Positions 17,155 to 26,370 are shown, numbered from the stretch's first letter. The stretch: DNA of 64,000 nucleotides from Sneathiella limimaris (GCF_012932565.1 NZ_JABBYJ010000001.1:1860001-1924000); one strand, 5' to 3'. Numbers and translations are program-made. Notes: generated from the letters alone by a model not told the origin.

Positions 17155-18027
17155 GTGACGCTTACAGTTGAGGAGACAAAACCAGCCAGTGATACTCAGG
17201 CTACACGTGCCCATATTATTGTCATTGGGAATGCAAAAGGGGGGTCTGGTAAGTCAACGACTGCCATGCACGTGATTGTATCTCTGTTGACGCTGGGTTT
17301 CAGGGTCGGAGCCATTGATTTGGATGGTAAGCAAAAAACCCTTGGTCGTTATATCGAAAACCGTCAGGATTTTGTGACTAATAAGAAGCTTAAGCTTCCA
17401 ATGCCCTCCTTGACTGTTATTGAACCGAGCCAAAAGAAAAACATGGACGAAGCTCAGAGTGATGAGCGCGCACGGTTCGTCGCTGCACTGCAAGAGCAAG
17501 TTTATGGCAACGATTTTGTTGTTGTGGATTGTCCAGGAGCAGATAGCTTTATTGCAAAGCTCGGCCACTCCTTTGCGGATACACTATTAACCCCAATGAA
17601 TGACAGTTTTATTGATCTTGATCTCTTAGCCAAGGTCAATGAACGCACATATGATGTTGAACGGCCAAGTTGGTATAGTGAAATGGTTTGGGAACAGCGC
17701 AAGCGCCGCGCCCTTATCGACAAGCACCAAATAGACTGGGTCGTGATGCGAAATCGTCTGTCTCACACGGATGCCCATAACAAGCGGAATATTGAGCAAA
17801 TTCTTGATAAGTTAGCTTCACGGATTTCATTTCGTGCTGCACCGGGTTTTGGGGAACGAGTGATCTTTAGAGAGTTGTTTCTAAAAGGTCTCACGGTTCT
17901 TGATCTAAAACGCAAAGGCGTGGGGGTCAAAATGTCTATGAGCCATGTCGCTGCGCGCCAAGAAATTCGAAATCTAATTAAAGCGCTGCAGTTACCTGGT
18001 TTGGAAGAAAAGATCGACGAAATTTAG
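17155..18027 (+). CDS. mipZ: division plane positioning ATPase MipZ
   Basis: 290-residue ParA/MinD-type ATPase. The deviant Walker A motif KGGSGKST spans residues 28-35, followed by IDLDGKQKTLGRYIENR, the segment that marks MipZ among ParA relatives, and VVDCPG as the Walker B region. In Caulobacter, MipZ binds ParB at the origins and inhibits FtsZ polymerisation away from midcell. The start is GTG with GGAG about 10 bases upstream. It stands alone, long gap upstream and 276 bases downstream, as usual for a separately regulated cell-cycle gene. Confidence 0.9.
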   Translation: MTLTVEETKPASDTQATRAHIIVIGNAKGGSGKSTTAMHVIVSLLTLGFRVGAIDLDGKQKTLGRYIENRQDFVTNKKLKLPMPSLTVIEPSQKKNMDEAQSDERARFVAALQEQVYGNDFVVVDCPGADSFIAKLGHSFADTLLTPMNDSFIDLDLLAKVNERTYDVERPSWYSEMVWEQRKRRALIDKHQIDWVVMRNRLSHTDAHNKRNIEQILDKLASRISFRAAPGFGERVIFRELFLKGLTVLDLKRKGVGVKMSMSHVAARQEIRNLIKALQLPGLEEKIDEI

Positions 18028-18044
18028 AATTTTATCAAAAAAGC

Positions 18045-18070
18045 GGGATCAATCTTCCAAGATTGATCCC
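18045..18070 (-). terminator. terminator-shaped hairpin oriented to the minus strand
   Basis: A perfect 10-bp stem (GGGATCAATC / GATTGATCCC, 6-base loop; extendable to 12 bp). On the minus strand it is followed by GCTTTTTTG, the layout of an intrinsic terminator. On the plus strand there is no T run. Yet both neighbours, mipZ and the small exported protein gene, are on the plus strand, so no annotated transcript ends here. Confidence 0.5.
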
Positions 18071-18153
18071 ATAAAACAATCCGCGAATAAAAAAGGTGCA
18101 GATTTCTACGTTAAGATGTACCTAAATAAATCAACAGGTTAGCAAGCAAAACT

Positions 18154-18169
18154 TTGTGCTTGATCACAA
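18154..18169. promoter_or_regulatory. TTGTG-N6-CACAA inverted repeat upstream of small exported protein gene
   Basis: Five-base arms with a 6-base spacer, about 135 bases ahead of the exported protein start. It resembles half of a CRP/FNR-type dyad but the spacing does not match TGTGA-N6-TCACA, so the regulator is open. Confidence 0.25.
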
Positions 18170-18303
18170 TTTTGCCATAAAAATTAACCCGTATATCTTA
18201 TATTAACGTTTTCTGCGTATACATTGTAACTGTTAAAGAGTTCGAATGGATTTTGGCCACAGGTCGGTTCCTTTCGAAGGTTTCAATGTAAAAGGAGGAG
18301 CGT

Positions 18304-18669
18304 ATGTTTAAATATTCCAAACATTACGATGCAGCGGTTGAAGGTCTACGCATGCGCTCTGTCATTTCTATTGGACTTTCAGTGCTAGTATTTGCAGCTA
18401 TGATGGTTTCATTTCAAGTGACAGAGGCGAGTGCTCAAAATGCCTGTTTCGAGCGTGGCGCACTTGTAAAACACTTGGATGGAAAGTTTCAGGAAGCCCC
18501 AGTTGCAGCGGGACTAGCCGCAAATGGAAGTGTTCTTGAGGTCTTTACAAGCCCAGACGGTGTTACTTGGACAATCGTGCTTACGCAGCCAAACGGCGCG
18601 ACATGTGTTATGGCTTCAGGTGAATCCTGGATGGGTATTCCCTTAAAGAAAAAAGGGAAGGTCAGCTAA
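18304..18669 (+). CDS. small exported protein of unknown function
   Basis: 121 residues. A long N-terminal region ends in a hydrophobic segment (about 19-36) and an ASA site at 42-44, so a mature periplasmic domain of roughly 77 residues is expected. It holds two cysteines, Cys48 and Cys101, that could form one disulfide, and a beta-rich core with TWTIVLTQPNGATC and GESW motifs. Similar small exported proteins occur in alphaproteobacteria, but I know no function. A strong AAAGGAGGAG ribosome site fixes the ATG at 18304. A good terminator follows. It is not obviously linked to mipZ. Confidence 0.8.
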   Translation: MFKYSKHYDAAVEGLRMRSVISIGLSVLVFAAMMVSFQVTEASAQNACFERGALVKHLDGKFQEAPVAAGLAANGSVLEVFTSPDGVTWTIVLTQPNGATCVMASGESWMGIPLKKKGKVS

Positions 18670-18689
18670 AAAACTGATTTGGAAAAAGA

Positions 18690-18719
18690 AAAGGCGCTGA
18701 TTTTTCAGCGCCTTTTTTT
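18690..18719. terminator. bidirectional intrinsic terminator
   Basis: An 11-bp stem (AAAGGCGCTGA / TCAGCGCCTTT) with a TTTT loop and a seven-base T run on the plus strand; the A-rich left flank gives a T run on the minus strand too. It can end both the exported protein gene and the convergent phosphomannomutase gene. Confidence 0.85.
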
Positions 18720-18739
18720 GTTTGTGCAAATCTAAATAC

Positions 18740-20125
18740 CTATATGGCGGGCATTTCAATGCCGGCTTCCTGAAGATTGTCCCGCATATGCAGTTTGACA
18801 TCTTCAAGGGCTTCTTCACTTGGTGCTTCGCATCTCGCTACGAGGACCGCTTGAGTATTAGAGGCTCTCAATAGCCACCAGCCACCGTGCACGTTGACAC
18901 GGACACCATCGACATCAGAAAAATCGGCATTCTTCTCACGAAGCTGCGCCTGGATTCGCTCAACGGCTTTGAACTTTTCTTCATCTGGGCAATCGAACCG
19001 AAGCTCAGGTGTGTTGATAGCGGTTGGAAGATTATCAAAGAGTTCATCCAAAGATTGGCTTTCCTGACCCAGAAGGTTCAGAAGACGAAGACCCACATAG
19101 AGTGCATCATCATAGCCATAGAAAATATCATTAAAGAAGATATGCCCGCTCATTTCACCAGCCAGCGGAGAGGAAAGCTCAGCCATCTTGATTTTGATTA
19201 AGGAATGACCTGTCTTCCACATGACAGGATCACCACCCAAATTTCCAATTTCATCAAACAGCAGTTTACTTGCTTTGACGTCTGCAATGATCGAGGCGCC
19301 CGGTGTTTTTTTCAAAATCTCTCTGGAGAGAATTGCAAGCAGTTGATCGCCCCAGATGATGTTTCCGCGGCTATCAACAACACCAATACGGTCTCCATCA
19401 CCGTCGAAAGCTATACCAAGATCTGCACCGACACCTTTCACTGTGCGAATAAGATCCTGCAGATTGTCGGCAACTGTTGGGTCAGGATGATGATTGGGGA
19501 AGCTGCTATCGATTTCATCATAAAGAAGGACATGTCGTCCAGGAAGGTCCTTCGCGACCTTACGCATGGCCTCACCAGTCACTCCATTCCCGCAGTCCCA
19601 TACTACCACTAAGTCGGATTTGTGCTTATAGTCTTCCAAAACTCGGGCAACGTAGCGATCCAGCATTGGGTCTTCTGCAACTGATCCTGTTCCTGATTTG
19701 AACGAGCCTGAAGCGCAGAGCCTACCCAGTTCTTGAATGGCTTCACCATAAAATGGTTTTTTGCCCAGGATCATCTTGAACCCGTTATGAGATGGGGGAT
19801 TATGTGAGCCAGTAATCATAATGCCATTGCCCGTGTTCAACTCATAGGTTGAGAAATAGAGCATAGGGCTTGGACCCATTCCGACGCGGATAACGTTGAC
19901 GCCTGTCGATAACAATCCTCGAACAAGGGCTTCTTCCAGTTCAGGTGACGTTGCACGGCCGTCATAACCAACCGTTACCGAGTTGTCTCCATTTTCAATC
20001 ATCAGGGTTCCAAAGGCTTGGCCAATGGCTTCTGCGTCGATCGGAGACAATGTTTCCCCAATGATCCCGCGAATATCATATTCCCGCAAGACGGAAGGAT
20101 GAAAATCATGTTTTTCTAAGGCCAT
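18740..20125 (-). CDS. manB: phosphomannomutase/phosphoglucomutase
   Basis: 461-residue alpha-D-phosphohexomutase (AlgC type). The phosphoserine loop TGSHNP places the catalytic Ser at 107, the metal loop DGDGDR is at 241-246, and the C-terminal phosphate-binding segment (RASNTQAVL) closes the fold. It interconverts glucose or mannose 1- and 6-phosphates for surface polysaccharide and LPS precursors. It is the last gene of a minus-strand run after galU and ugd, so glucose-1-phosphate for GalU is its likely product here. Confidence 0.92.
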   Translation of the reverse strand: MALEKHDFHPSVLREYDIRGIIGETLSPIDAEAIGQAFGTLMIENGDNSVTVGYDGRATSPELEEALVRGLLSTGVNVIRVGMGPSPMLYFSTYELNTGNGIMITGSHNPPSHNGFKMILGKKPFYGEAIQELGRLCASGSFKSGTGSVAEDPMLDRYVARVLEDYKHKSDLVVVWDCGNGVTGEAMRKVAKDLPGRHVLLYDEIDSSFPNHHPDPTVADNLQDLIRTVKGVGADLGIAFDGDGDRIGVVDSRGNIIWGDQLLAILSREILKKTPGASIIADVKASKLLFDEIGNLGGDPVMWKTGHSLIKIKMAELSSPLAGEMSGHIFFNDIFYGYDDALYVGLRLLNLLGQESQSLDELFDNLPTAINTPELRFDCPDEEKFKAVERIQAQLREKNADFSDVDGVRVNVHGGWWLLRASNTQAVLVARCEAPSEEALEDVKLHMRDNLQEAGIEMPAI

Positions 20126-20146
20126 GTTGTGTCTCTTTTATAAGGC

Positions 20147-21454
20147 TTAAGCTTGTCTACCCACGCAGGTGTATTCAAAACCGAGATCTTTCATTTCCCT
20201 CGGCTCATAGATATTGCGAAGATCAACCATGATGGGTGACTTCATGCTGGATTTCACGCGATCTAAATCTAATGCGCGGAATTCGTTCCACTCAGTAATA
20301 ATGACTACCGCATCTGCTCCTTCTAAAGGCTCGTATGCATCCTTGCAGAATGTAATGTCGGAGAGTAATGACTTGGCCTCTTCCATCCCTTCGGGGTCGT
20401 AAGCGTGAATATTCGCACCAGCCTTGCAAAGAGTAGGAATAATATCAAGACTGGGGCTTTCCCGCATATCATCCGTATTTGGCTTGAAAGTGAGCCCTAG
20501 GACTGCAATTTTTTTGCCATCGATAGAGCCGCCACACGCTGTGATAACTCTATCCGCCATTCGGATTTTGCGGCTTTCATTTACATTGATAACCGTTTCA
20601 ACCAGTTTGATCGGTGCTTCAAATTCTAATGATGACTGATAGAGGGCTCGTGTATCTTTTGGGAAGCATGAGCCGCCAAAACCTGGGCCAGCATGCAGAA
20701 ATTTACCGCCAATTCGGCCATCCAGGCCAATTCCTTTGGCAACCGAATGAACATCAGCACCTACTTTTTCACATAGATCCGCGATCTCGTTAATAAAGGT
20801 AATCTTGGTCGCCAGGAACGCGTTTCCAGCGTATTTTGTCAGCTCTGAGCTTTCCAATGAGGTAAACAGAATTGGTGTTTGGATCAGAGAGAGTGGTCGA
20901 TAAATGGCTTCCATGACCTTTTTTGACTTGTCCGTTTCTGCCCCAACGACTACACGATCTGGGCGCATGAAATCCTCGATTGCTGCGCCTTCACGAAGAA
21001 ATTCCGGGTTTGAAACAACGTCGAAAAGATCTGAAGTACATGTTTCGGCGAGGATTTCGGCTACTTTGCGTCCTGTGCCTACAGGAACGGTGGATTTATT
21101 GACGACAACGGTATAGTCCTTGATGGCTTGGCCGATCTCTTTTGCCGCTTGAAAAACATAGGTTAGGTCAGCCTGCCCATCACCGCGTCGACTTGGTGTG
21201 CCAACTCCTATGAATACAGCGTCAGCTTTTTCAACTGCACTCACGAGGTCTGTTTGAAATGAAAGGCGTCCGGCTTTAGTGTTTTTTGCAACCAAAACAT
21301 CTAAGCCTGGCTCAAAAATTGGGATTTCACCGGCATTCAACCTGTCAATTTTGCCTTGATCTTTATCAACACAAATTACCTCATGTCCAAATTCGGAAAA
21401 ACAGGTGCCAGAGACCAAGCCCACATAACCGGTTCCGACCATTGTGATGCGCAT
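20147..21454 (-). CDS. ugd: UDP-glucose 6-dehydrogenase
   Basis: 435 residues. The NAD-binding GTGYVG is at 7-12, the GGSCFPKDT motif gives catalytic Cys263, and the C-terminal UDP-binding domain includes GLTFKPNTDDMRESPS. It oxidises UDP-glucose twice to UDP-glucuronate with NAD. It lies 11 bases after galU and 21 bases before the phosphomutase, so the three enzymes probably make UDP-glucuronate from one transcript, for exopolysaccharide or LPS decoration. Confidence 0.95.
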   Translation of the reverse strand: MRITMVGTGYVGLVSGTCFSEFGHEVICVDKDQGKIDRLNAGEIPIFEPGLDVLVAKNTKAGRLSFQTDLVSAVEKADAVFIGVGTPSRRGDGQADLTYVFQAAKEIGQAIKDYTVVVNKSTVPVGTGRKVAEILAETCTSDLFDVVSNPEFLREGAAIEDFMRPDRVVVGAETDKSKKVMEAIYRPLSLIQTPILFTSLESSELTKYAGNAFLATKITFINEIADLCEKVGADVHSVAKGIGLDGRIGGKFLHAGPGFGGSCFPKDTRALYQSSLEFEAPIKLVETVINVNESRKIRMADRVITACGGSIDGKKIAVLGLTFKPNTDDMRESPSLDIIPTLCKAGANIHAYDPEGMEEAKSLLSDITFCKDAYEPLEGADAVVIITEWNEFRALDLDRVKSSMKSPIMVDLRNIYEPREMKDLGFEYTCVGRQA

Positions 21455-21465
21455 TTTGATTTACC

Positions 21466-22347
21466 TTATAGATCTTTCGCTAGCGTTTTAATGTGATTGG
21501 CTATTTCTTGCCCCATGTCGCTTCGCTCTAGCGCAAAAGCAATATTTGCTTGCAGGAAACCAATTTTGTCGCCGCAGTCGTAGCGTGTGCCCTCAAAGCG
21601 AAGACCATAGAAAGGACTGGTCTTTAAGAGGTTTGAAAGTGCATCAGTGAGTTGAATTTCATTCCCAGCTCCGCGAGCCTGATTTTCCAGAAGATCAAAA
21701 ACCTGTGGCTCCAGAACATACCGGCCTATGACAGCGAGATTTGATGGCGCGTCTTTAGGATCTGGTTTTTCGATAAGGTGTTTGATCTCAACCTTTTTCT
21801 CATCATCAAAGCCTGGTTTGATGATCCCATAACGAGAGGTGTGTTCGTGGGGAACTTCCATGGCTGCCAGAACATTGCCTCCACCCATTTCATCACGCGT
21901 ATTTATCATTTGTCCAAGGCAAGGAGTCTTGCTCAGGATGAGGTCATCCGCAAGAATTACAGCAAACGGCTCATCGCCGACATAGCGTTTTGCGCACCAG
22001 ACGGCATGCCCAAGGCCAAGTGGTTCTCTTTGGCGAATATAGGCAACGGTTCCGGTAGGTGGCATACTATCGGCAAGTGTGTTTAATGCCACTTCTTTAT
22101 TGCGCTCTTCCAGAACACTTTCCAGTTCATAGGATCTGTCAAAATGATCCTCGATTGTAACTTTGCCGCGTCCCGTCACGAAGATAAACTCTTCAATTCC
22201 AGCTTCGCGTGCTTCATCTACTGCATATTGGATCAATGGCTTGTCGACCACTGGAAGCATTTCTTTCGGCATTGCCTTTGTCGCAGGAAGGAAACGAGTT
22301 CCTAGACCGCCAACAGGAAAGACAGCTTTACGGACTTTTTGTGGCAT
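21466..22347 (-). CDS. galU: UTP-glucose-1-phosphate uridylyltransferase
   Basis: 293 residues. The nucleotidyltransferase loop GGLGTRFLPATKAMPKEM starts at residue 13, with EKPD further on. It makes UDP-glucose from UTP and glucose-1-phosphate. I chose the ATG at 22347, which has GAGGGG about 10 bases upstream, over an in-frame ATG at 22365 with no ribosome site. It is followed at once by ugd. About 75 bases separate it from the DnaJ-like gene upstream. Confidence 0.95.
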   Translation of the reverse strand: MPQKVRKAVFPVGGLGTRFLPATKAMPKEMLPVVDKPLIQYAVDEAREAGIEEFIFVTGRGKVTIEDHFDRSYELESVLEERNKEVALNTLADSMPPTGTVAYIRQREPLGLGHAVWCAKRYVGDEPFAVILADDLILSKTPCLGQMINTRDEMGGGNVLAAMEVPHEHTSRYGIIKPGFDDEKKVEIKHLIEKPDPKDAPSNLAVIGRYVLEPQVFDLLENQARGAGNEIQLTDALSNLLKTSPFYGLRFEGTRYDCGDKIGFLQANIAFALERSDMGQEIANHIKTLAKDL

Positions 22348-22421
22348 AAAGTTAGTACCCCTCATTTGCTTTAAGCATTCGCTTATTGCACTCTAATTTC
22401 TGCAATTCAATAATAGAATAA

Positions 22422-23114
22422 TTACTGTTTTGTGAGGATGTCTCTGGCTTCGTTTAATTTCGCCGCCATATACGCAGATCCCTGATGGTCAGGATGAAAC
22501 TTTTTCATTAGCCTTCGATGCGCTGCTCGGATCTCATTCAGGCTAGCCCCCACCTCGAGTTCTAAAATTTCATATGCCTCTGCTTTCGTCATCTGGTTAT
22601 TTTGACGCGTGTTTGTGCTTTCAGACGCGTCTTCTTGATGACTATGTTGGGACCCCCTCTCAAAATTTCTGTCAATGTATGCTTGCAAGATAGCAAGGCT
22701 TTGTTGATCTTTGATTAATACAGTTTCCAGTTTTAGAAGATCTTCAAATGACAACTGGGACAGCGTTGCGCCCTCAAACTCTCCTTGCTTTATCGTAGCA
22801 TCCATTTCGCCGCTATCATGATCCAGTGTTGCGTGGAGCCACTCGGTGTTGACATCGGATGATTGGCCTGATGAAGGAGAAGAACTTGAGAAGAAAGGTT
22901 TGTTGCGTAAGAAAAAGAGGGACGCAATAAAAAGCCCTGACGCAATTTGAAAACGTCCAGTTAGGGCAAAGAAGAGGGCCGCACCAGCGAAACCGATTAA
23001 ACCGGTCCATCTCAAAATTTTAAGTAGGGTTCCTGGTTTGGCGTTGGCGATTGCGTGGCCACCCAAAACAAATGCGAAAAGCAGGGCAGCGCCAAGAATG
23101 AAATATCCGATCAT
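22422..23114 (-). CDS. membrane-anchored DnaJ-domain protein
   Basis: 230 residues. Two hydrophobic segments near the N-terminus (about 2-20 and 35-68) indicate membrane anchoring. A low-complexity Ser/Gln linker and a central helical region follow, and a C-terminal J domain ends the protein with the Hsp70-activating HPD at 207-209. The J domain at the C-terminus recalls DjlA-type and Tim14/Pam18-type co-chaperones rather than classical DnaJ. It should recruit DnaK to the inner membrane. The VWA gene ends 12 bases upstream, so the two are co-transcribed. Confidence 0.85.
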   Translation of the reverse strand: MIGYFILGAALLFAFVLGGHAIANAKPGTLLKILRWTGLIGFAGAALFFALTGRFQIASGLFIASLFFLRNKPFFSSSSPSSGQSSDVNTEWLHATLDHDSGEMDATIKQGEFEGATLSQLSFEDLLKLETVLIKDQQSLAILQAYIDRNFERGSQHSHQEDASESTNTRQNNQMTKAEAYEILELEVGASLNEIRAAHRRLMKKFHPDHQGSAYMAAKLNEARDILTKQ

Positions 23115-23126
23115 TCTTTATCTCTA

Positions 23127-23834
23127 CTATTTTAACTGCTGAGAAAGAAGCAATATGTCACCTCCTTCTTTTTTGCCATAATCCTGAAGGGCTTTTCGTC
23201 CCCCAACGGCAAATACAGCAACAGCTTTTAATAACTTTCTCAAGCTAGCAACTGAGTTTTGGTCGAACCGGAAAAATGCTCCTTTGCTCAATCTGCACAT
23301 TTGCCTGAAACAGTTTTCTGCAATCGGGTCGTGGCCTTCTTGGAATATAAATAATGGTGTATTTGTTATGCCCAATTGACCAGCGAGATGACAAAGCTCG
23401 TCTGCGTCTTCTTCCATGCAATCACCCACATAGACAACAGCGTTGATTGGCGATTGCTCATTATTGCGGATTGCATGTTTCAGGACTTTTCTGATTTGCG
23501 TGTGGCCACCAAGACACTGGACGCGTGACATTGGTCGGATCAGGCGGTCACTGTTCTCAGTCCAGGGAGTTGCCTTAAATTCACCAAACCCTCTGAAAAA
23601 CGCGACCTGCATTGCCAGTTTCCCGGTCTTCGAGGCCTCTTCAAACATCTCACATTGGATTTGGCAGGCATTATCCCAGGTGGGTTGACGGCTAGCCGTA
23701 GCGTCAATCGCAAACAAGAGGCGCCCAGAAGCTGCACCTGCCTCAGCTTTTGGGGTTAAGGCAACTTTTTTTAAAAAAGCATCTACATCTGATTTGGTAG
23801 ATTGCGCGTCTGATTGATCGAGTTCTTTAGCCAT
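23127..23834 (-). CDS. VWA-domain protein of unknown function
   Basis: 235 residues from the ATG at 23834; an in-frame GTG at 23855 is the alternative and neither has a clear ribosome site. After a short polar N-terminus comes a von Willebrand A domain with the metal-site motif DATAS at residues 44-48, the later GGHTQI Thr and VYVGDCMEEDAD. No signal peptide or membrane span is seen, so it is cytoplasmic. Such domains often pair with chaperones or AAA machines. Its partner is probably the adjoining DnaJ-like protein. Function unknown. Confidence 0.8.
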   Translation of the reverse strand: MAKELDQSDAQSTKSDVDAFLKKVALTPKAEAGAASGRLLFAIDATASRQPTWDNACQIQCEMFEEASKTGKLAMQVAFFRGFGEFKATPWTENSDRLIRPMSRVQCLGGHTQIRKVLKHAIRNNEQSPINAVVYVGDCMEEDADELCHLAGQLGITNTPLFIFQEGHDPIAENCFRQMCRLSKGAFFRFDQNSVASLRKLLKAVAVFAVGGRKALQDYGKKEGGDILLLSQQLK

Positions 23835-23983
23835 GATTTTCTGTTCTGAAGTCACTCAATTTAACTTAAGGATTAATGTGGTCCTTTTCAAATATGCAGT
23901 TTCAATAAACGGTTATTCAGTTGAAAGCAGTTTTCAATCAGGATAATTTTTAGTTTCTCTGAGCTCTTCAAAATCGATTGATA

Positions 23984-25303
23984 ATGTTCCCACCAAAATC
24001 CTCTTATCAGGAGGTTATGCGACTAGCATGGCCTGTTATCCTATCAAATCTGTCTGTTCCGCTATTGGGAGCGGTTGATACAGCTGTTATTGGACATCTG
24101 CCGAATGCAGCAAATCTGGGAGCGGTGGCTATCGGAACCATGATCTTCAGTTTTTTATATTGGGGTTTTGGGTTTCTCAGAATGGGAACGACAGGTTTCG
24201 TATCTCAGGCGAATGGCGCCGACGATGCAAATGAAATTAGGTCAATCATAGCACGTGCACTTTTATTGGGTTTGGTGCTATCTGGTTTGGTTCTTTCTCT
24301 ACAGTGGCCCGTATTGAACATTGCGCTTACTTTGGTGGAAGGTACTGCAGAGGTGGAGAGTGGTGCTGCAGAATATTTTGGTTATCGAATTTGGGGCGCT
24401 CCTGCAGCGCTTGCAAATTACTCTATTCTGGGAATTTTCATTGGTTTAGGTCAAACCCGCCTGGCGCTTGTCACACAAGTTTTCATGAACAGTGTGAATA
24501 TCATTTTGGATCTGGTTTTGGTCCTTGGTTTTGATATGGGAATTACGGGCGTTGCGATTGCGACCGTCATCGCAGAATATATGGCAGTGGTGCTTGGTCT
24601 GTTGATTGTATCAAACCAATTAAAGCGGATCGGGGGAATGTGGGTGATCCAGAATATCCTCTCCCTCGAGCGCTTTTGGGCCCTAATGAGTGTGAATCGG
24701 GATATTTTTATTCGAACGATCCTGCTGATTTTTACATTCGCCTATTTCACTGCGACTGCTGCCTCACTGGGAGAAGATAAGCTTGCTGCGGTAGCTGTTG
24801 CGATGAATTTCATGCATTTTCTTGCATTTGGCTTGGATGGTTTTGCTCACGCAGCGGAAAGTATGGTTGGTAATGCCATCGGCGCTAAACGAGAGAAGAG
24901 ATTACAGGAAGTTGTTTTTTCAAGCACCATCTTGGCAGTCATTGTTGCGGGGCTTTATGCGCTTGTCTATGGATTTGCAGGCGATGGACTGATTAATCTA
25001 CTAACAGATATCGAGGAGGTTCGCTTTGCAGCCTATGAGTTTCTTCCATGGCTGACTGTAATGCCCCTGGCGGCAGTATGGTCATACCAACTGGATGGAA
25101 TATTTATTGGAGCTATTCGAACGCGGGAAATGCGTAACGGGATGATTATATCTTTCATAATCTATTTCGCAGCTATCCAAGTTTTTGCAGATAGTTGGGG
25201 GACAGATGGATTATGGCTATCTCTCATCTTATTTATGCTAGCTCGGGCTGGTACTTTGATGTTGATGTATCCAGCAGTCAGACGATCAGCGTTAAAAAAC
25301 TAG
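23984..25303 (+). CDS. MATE family efflux transporter (DinF-like)
   Basis: 439 residues with about 12 hydrophobic segments arranged as two similar halves, each starting with the MATE pattern (LAWPVILSNLSVPLLGAVDT near the N-terminus). Members export drugs or metabolites with Na+ or H+. The start at ATG 23984 was preferred to TTG 23978. The gene diverges from the VWA gene and its end overlaps the convergent AbrB-type gene by 4 bases. The substrate is unknown. Confidence 0.92.
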   Translation: MFPPKSSYQEVMRLAWPVILSNLSVPLLGAVDTAVIGHLPNAANLGAVAIGTMIFSFLYWGFGFLRMGTTGFVSQANGADDANEIRSIIARALLLGLVLSGLVLSLQWPVLNIALTLVEGTAEVESGAAEYFGYRIWGAPAALANYSILGIFIGLGQTRLALVTQVFMNSVNIILDLVLVLGFDMGITGVAIATVIAEYMAVVLGLLIVSNQLKRIGGMWVIQNILSLERFWALMSVNRDIFIRTILLIFTFAYFTATAASLGEDKLAAVAVAMNFMHFLAFGLDGFAHAAESMVGNAIGAKREKRLQEVVFSSTILAVIVAGLYALVYGFAGDGLINLLTDIEEVRFAAYEFLPWLTVMPLAAVWSYQLDGIFIGAIRTREMRNGMIISFIIYFAAIQVFADSWGTDGLWLSLILFMLARAGTLMLMYPAVRRSALKN

Positions 25304-26346
25304 GCGCGGTTTTTCCAGCGCTTTTCAAATGCGGGATAGATAACTGGAATAATCGTGATAATGGCGGCTATTCGGACAACATGCATGATGGAAACAAACG
25401 CCACATCAATTCCAAGCGCTAGTGCAACAAGTGACATTTCCGCTAGGCCGCCTGGAGATAGTGCGAGAACCAAACCGGCGACACTGACATGCGTGTAATC
25501 AGATGAAACAAGCGCAAAGAACGTTGCTAATCCAATCATCAAGGTTGTGGATCCGATGCTCAGCATAATGATTTTGCGGATTTCAGTGAGTGTTGTTCCC
25601 AAAAATCGCAGTCCAATAGCGGTCCCGATAACCAGCTGCGCCAGGTAAATCAGGATCATTGGGGGCATCACGTCAATCAGACCAGTGATACTTAAAATGC
25701 CGGAAAACAACATAGGGCCTAGAAGATGGTGTGCAGGAAGTTTCAATAATCCGCCCAGAAAATATCCAGATATGCCCGCAACCACCATTAAAATGTAACC
25801 CGTTGCATGGCCAGCGATACCGAAGAGTTCAATGCTGTTTGTGCTTCCGTTGGTGCTCCCAATGTCTGTTGCATATCGAAAAAAAAGCGGGACCGTCATG
25901 ACAAGCAGTAAGATGCGCGTTGCATGGATCAGGGCGATGCTCCTTCCGTCGCCACCTTTTTCCTCCCCAATTTCATACATGACGTTGAAGCCACCCGGAG
26001 CAGAAGAAAAGAAGGCGGTTACCCGATCAAACTTACCAATATATCGAAAGTACCAATAGACTAAAGACATACAGACAATCACATTTACCGCTAAAAGTGT
26101 GAGGCTGCTTGTCCAAGCGCTCAAATGCCCAAGCGTTTCAGGAGAAAAGCTGGTGCCTAACATAAGGCCCAATATCGCAGTCATTATTTTTCGGAGAGTA
26201 CCATTCACATGAAGGTCTACACCTTTAAGGGCAACAATGGTTGTGATGCACATTGCACCCATCATCCAGGCCAGAGGTAAATTCGCCCAAAAAAACAGGG
26301 CCCCACCAATAGCGCCAATGAATAAGGATTTAAGACTTTTGACCAT
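25300..26346 (-). CDS. AbrB family membrane protein (PF05145)
   Basis: 348 residues, almost all in 10 or so hydrophobic helices, with two repeats of a GGxxxxWxxLPLAWMxG-like opening. Relatives are often mislabelled as transcriptional regulator AbrB or ammonia monooxygenase; they are integral membrane proteins, probably transporters. LSPGGLAEM near the C-terminus is a family signature. It is the last gene of a minus-strand trio with the GGCT-like and receiver genes. Function unknown. Confidence 0.85.
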   Translation of the reverse strand: MVKSLKSLFIGAIGGALFFWANLPLAWMMGAMCITTIVALKGVDLHVNGTLRKIMTAILGLMLGTSFSPETLGHLSAWTSSLTLLAVNVIVCMSLVYWYFRYIGKFDRVTAFFSSAPGGFNVMYEIGEEKGGDGRSIALIHATRILLLVMTVPLFFRYATDIGSTNGSTNSIELFGIAGHATGYILMVVAGISGYFLGGLLKLPAHHLLGPMLFSGILSITGLIDVMPPMILIYLAQLVIGTAIGLRFLGTTLTEIRKIIMLSIGSTTLMIGLATFFALVSSDYTHVSVAGLVLALSPGGLAEMSLVALALGIDVAFVSIMHVVRIAAIITIIPVIYPAFEKRWKNRA

Positions 26347-26370
26347 GGGTGGGAAGGGCTCCCAAAAGTG

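Noticed and set aside
18240-18290. GTTCGAA-containing stretch as a tRNA T-arm
   Set aside because: No acceptor or anticodon stem can be drawn around it.
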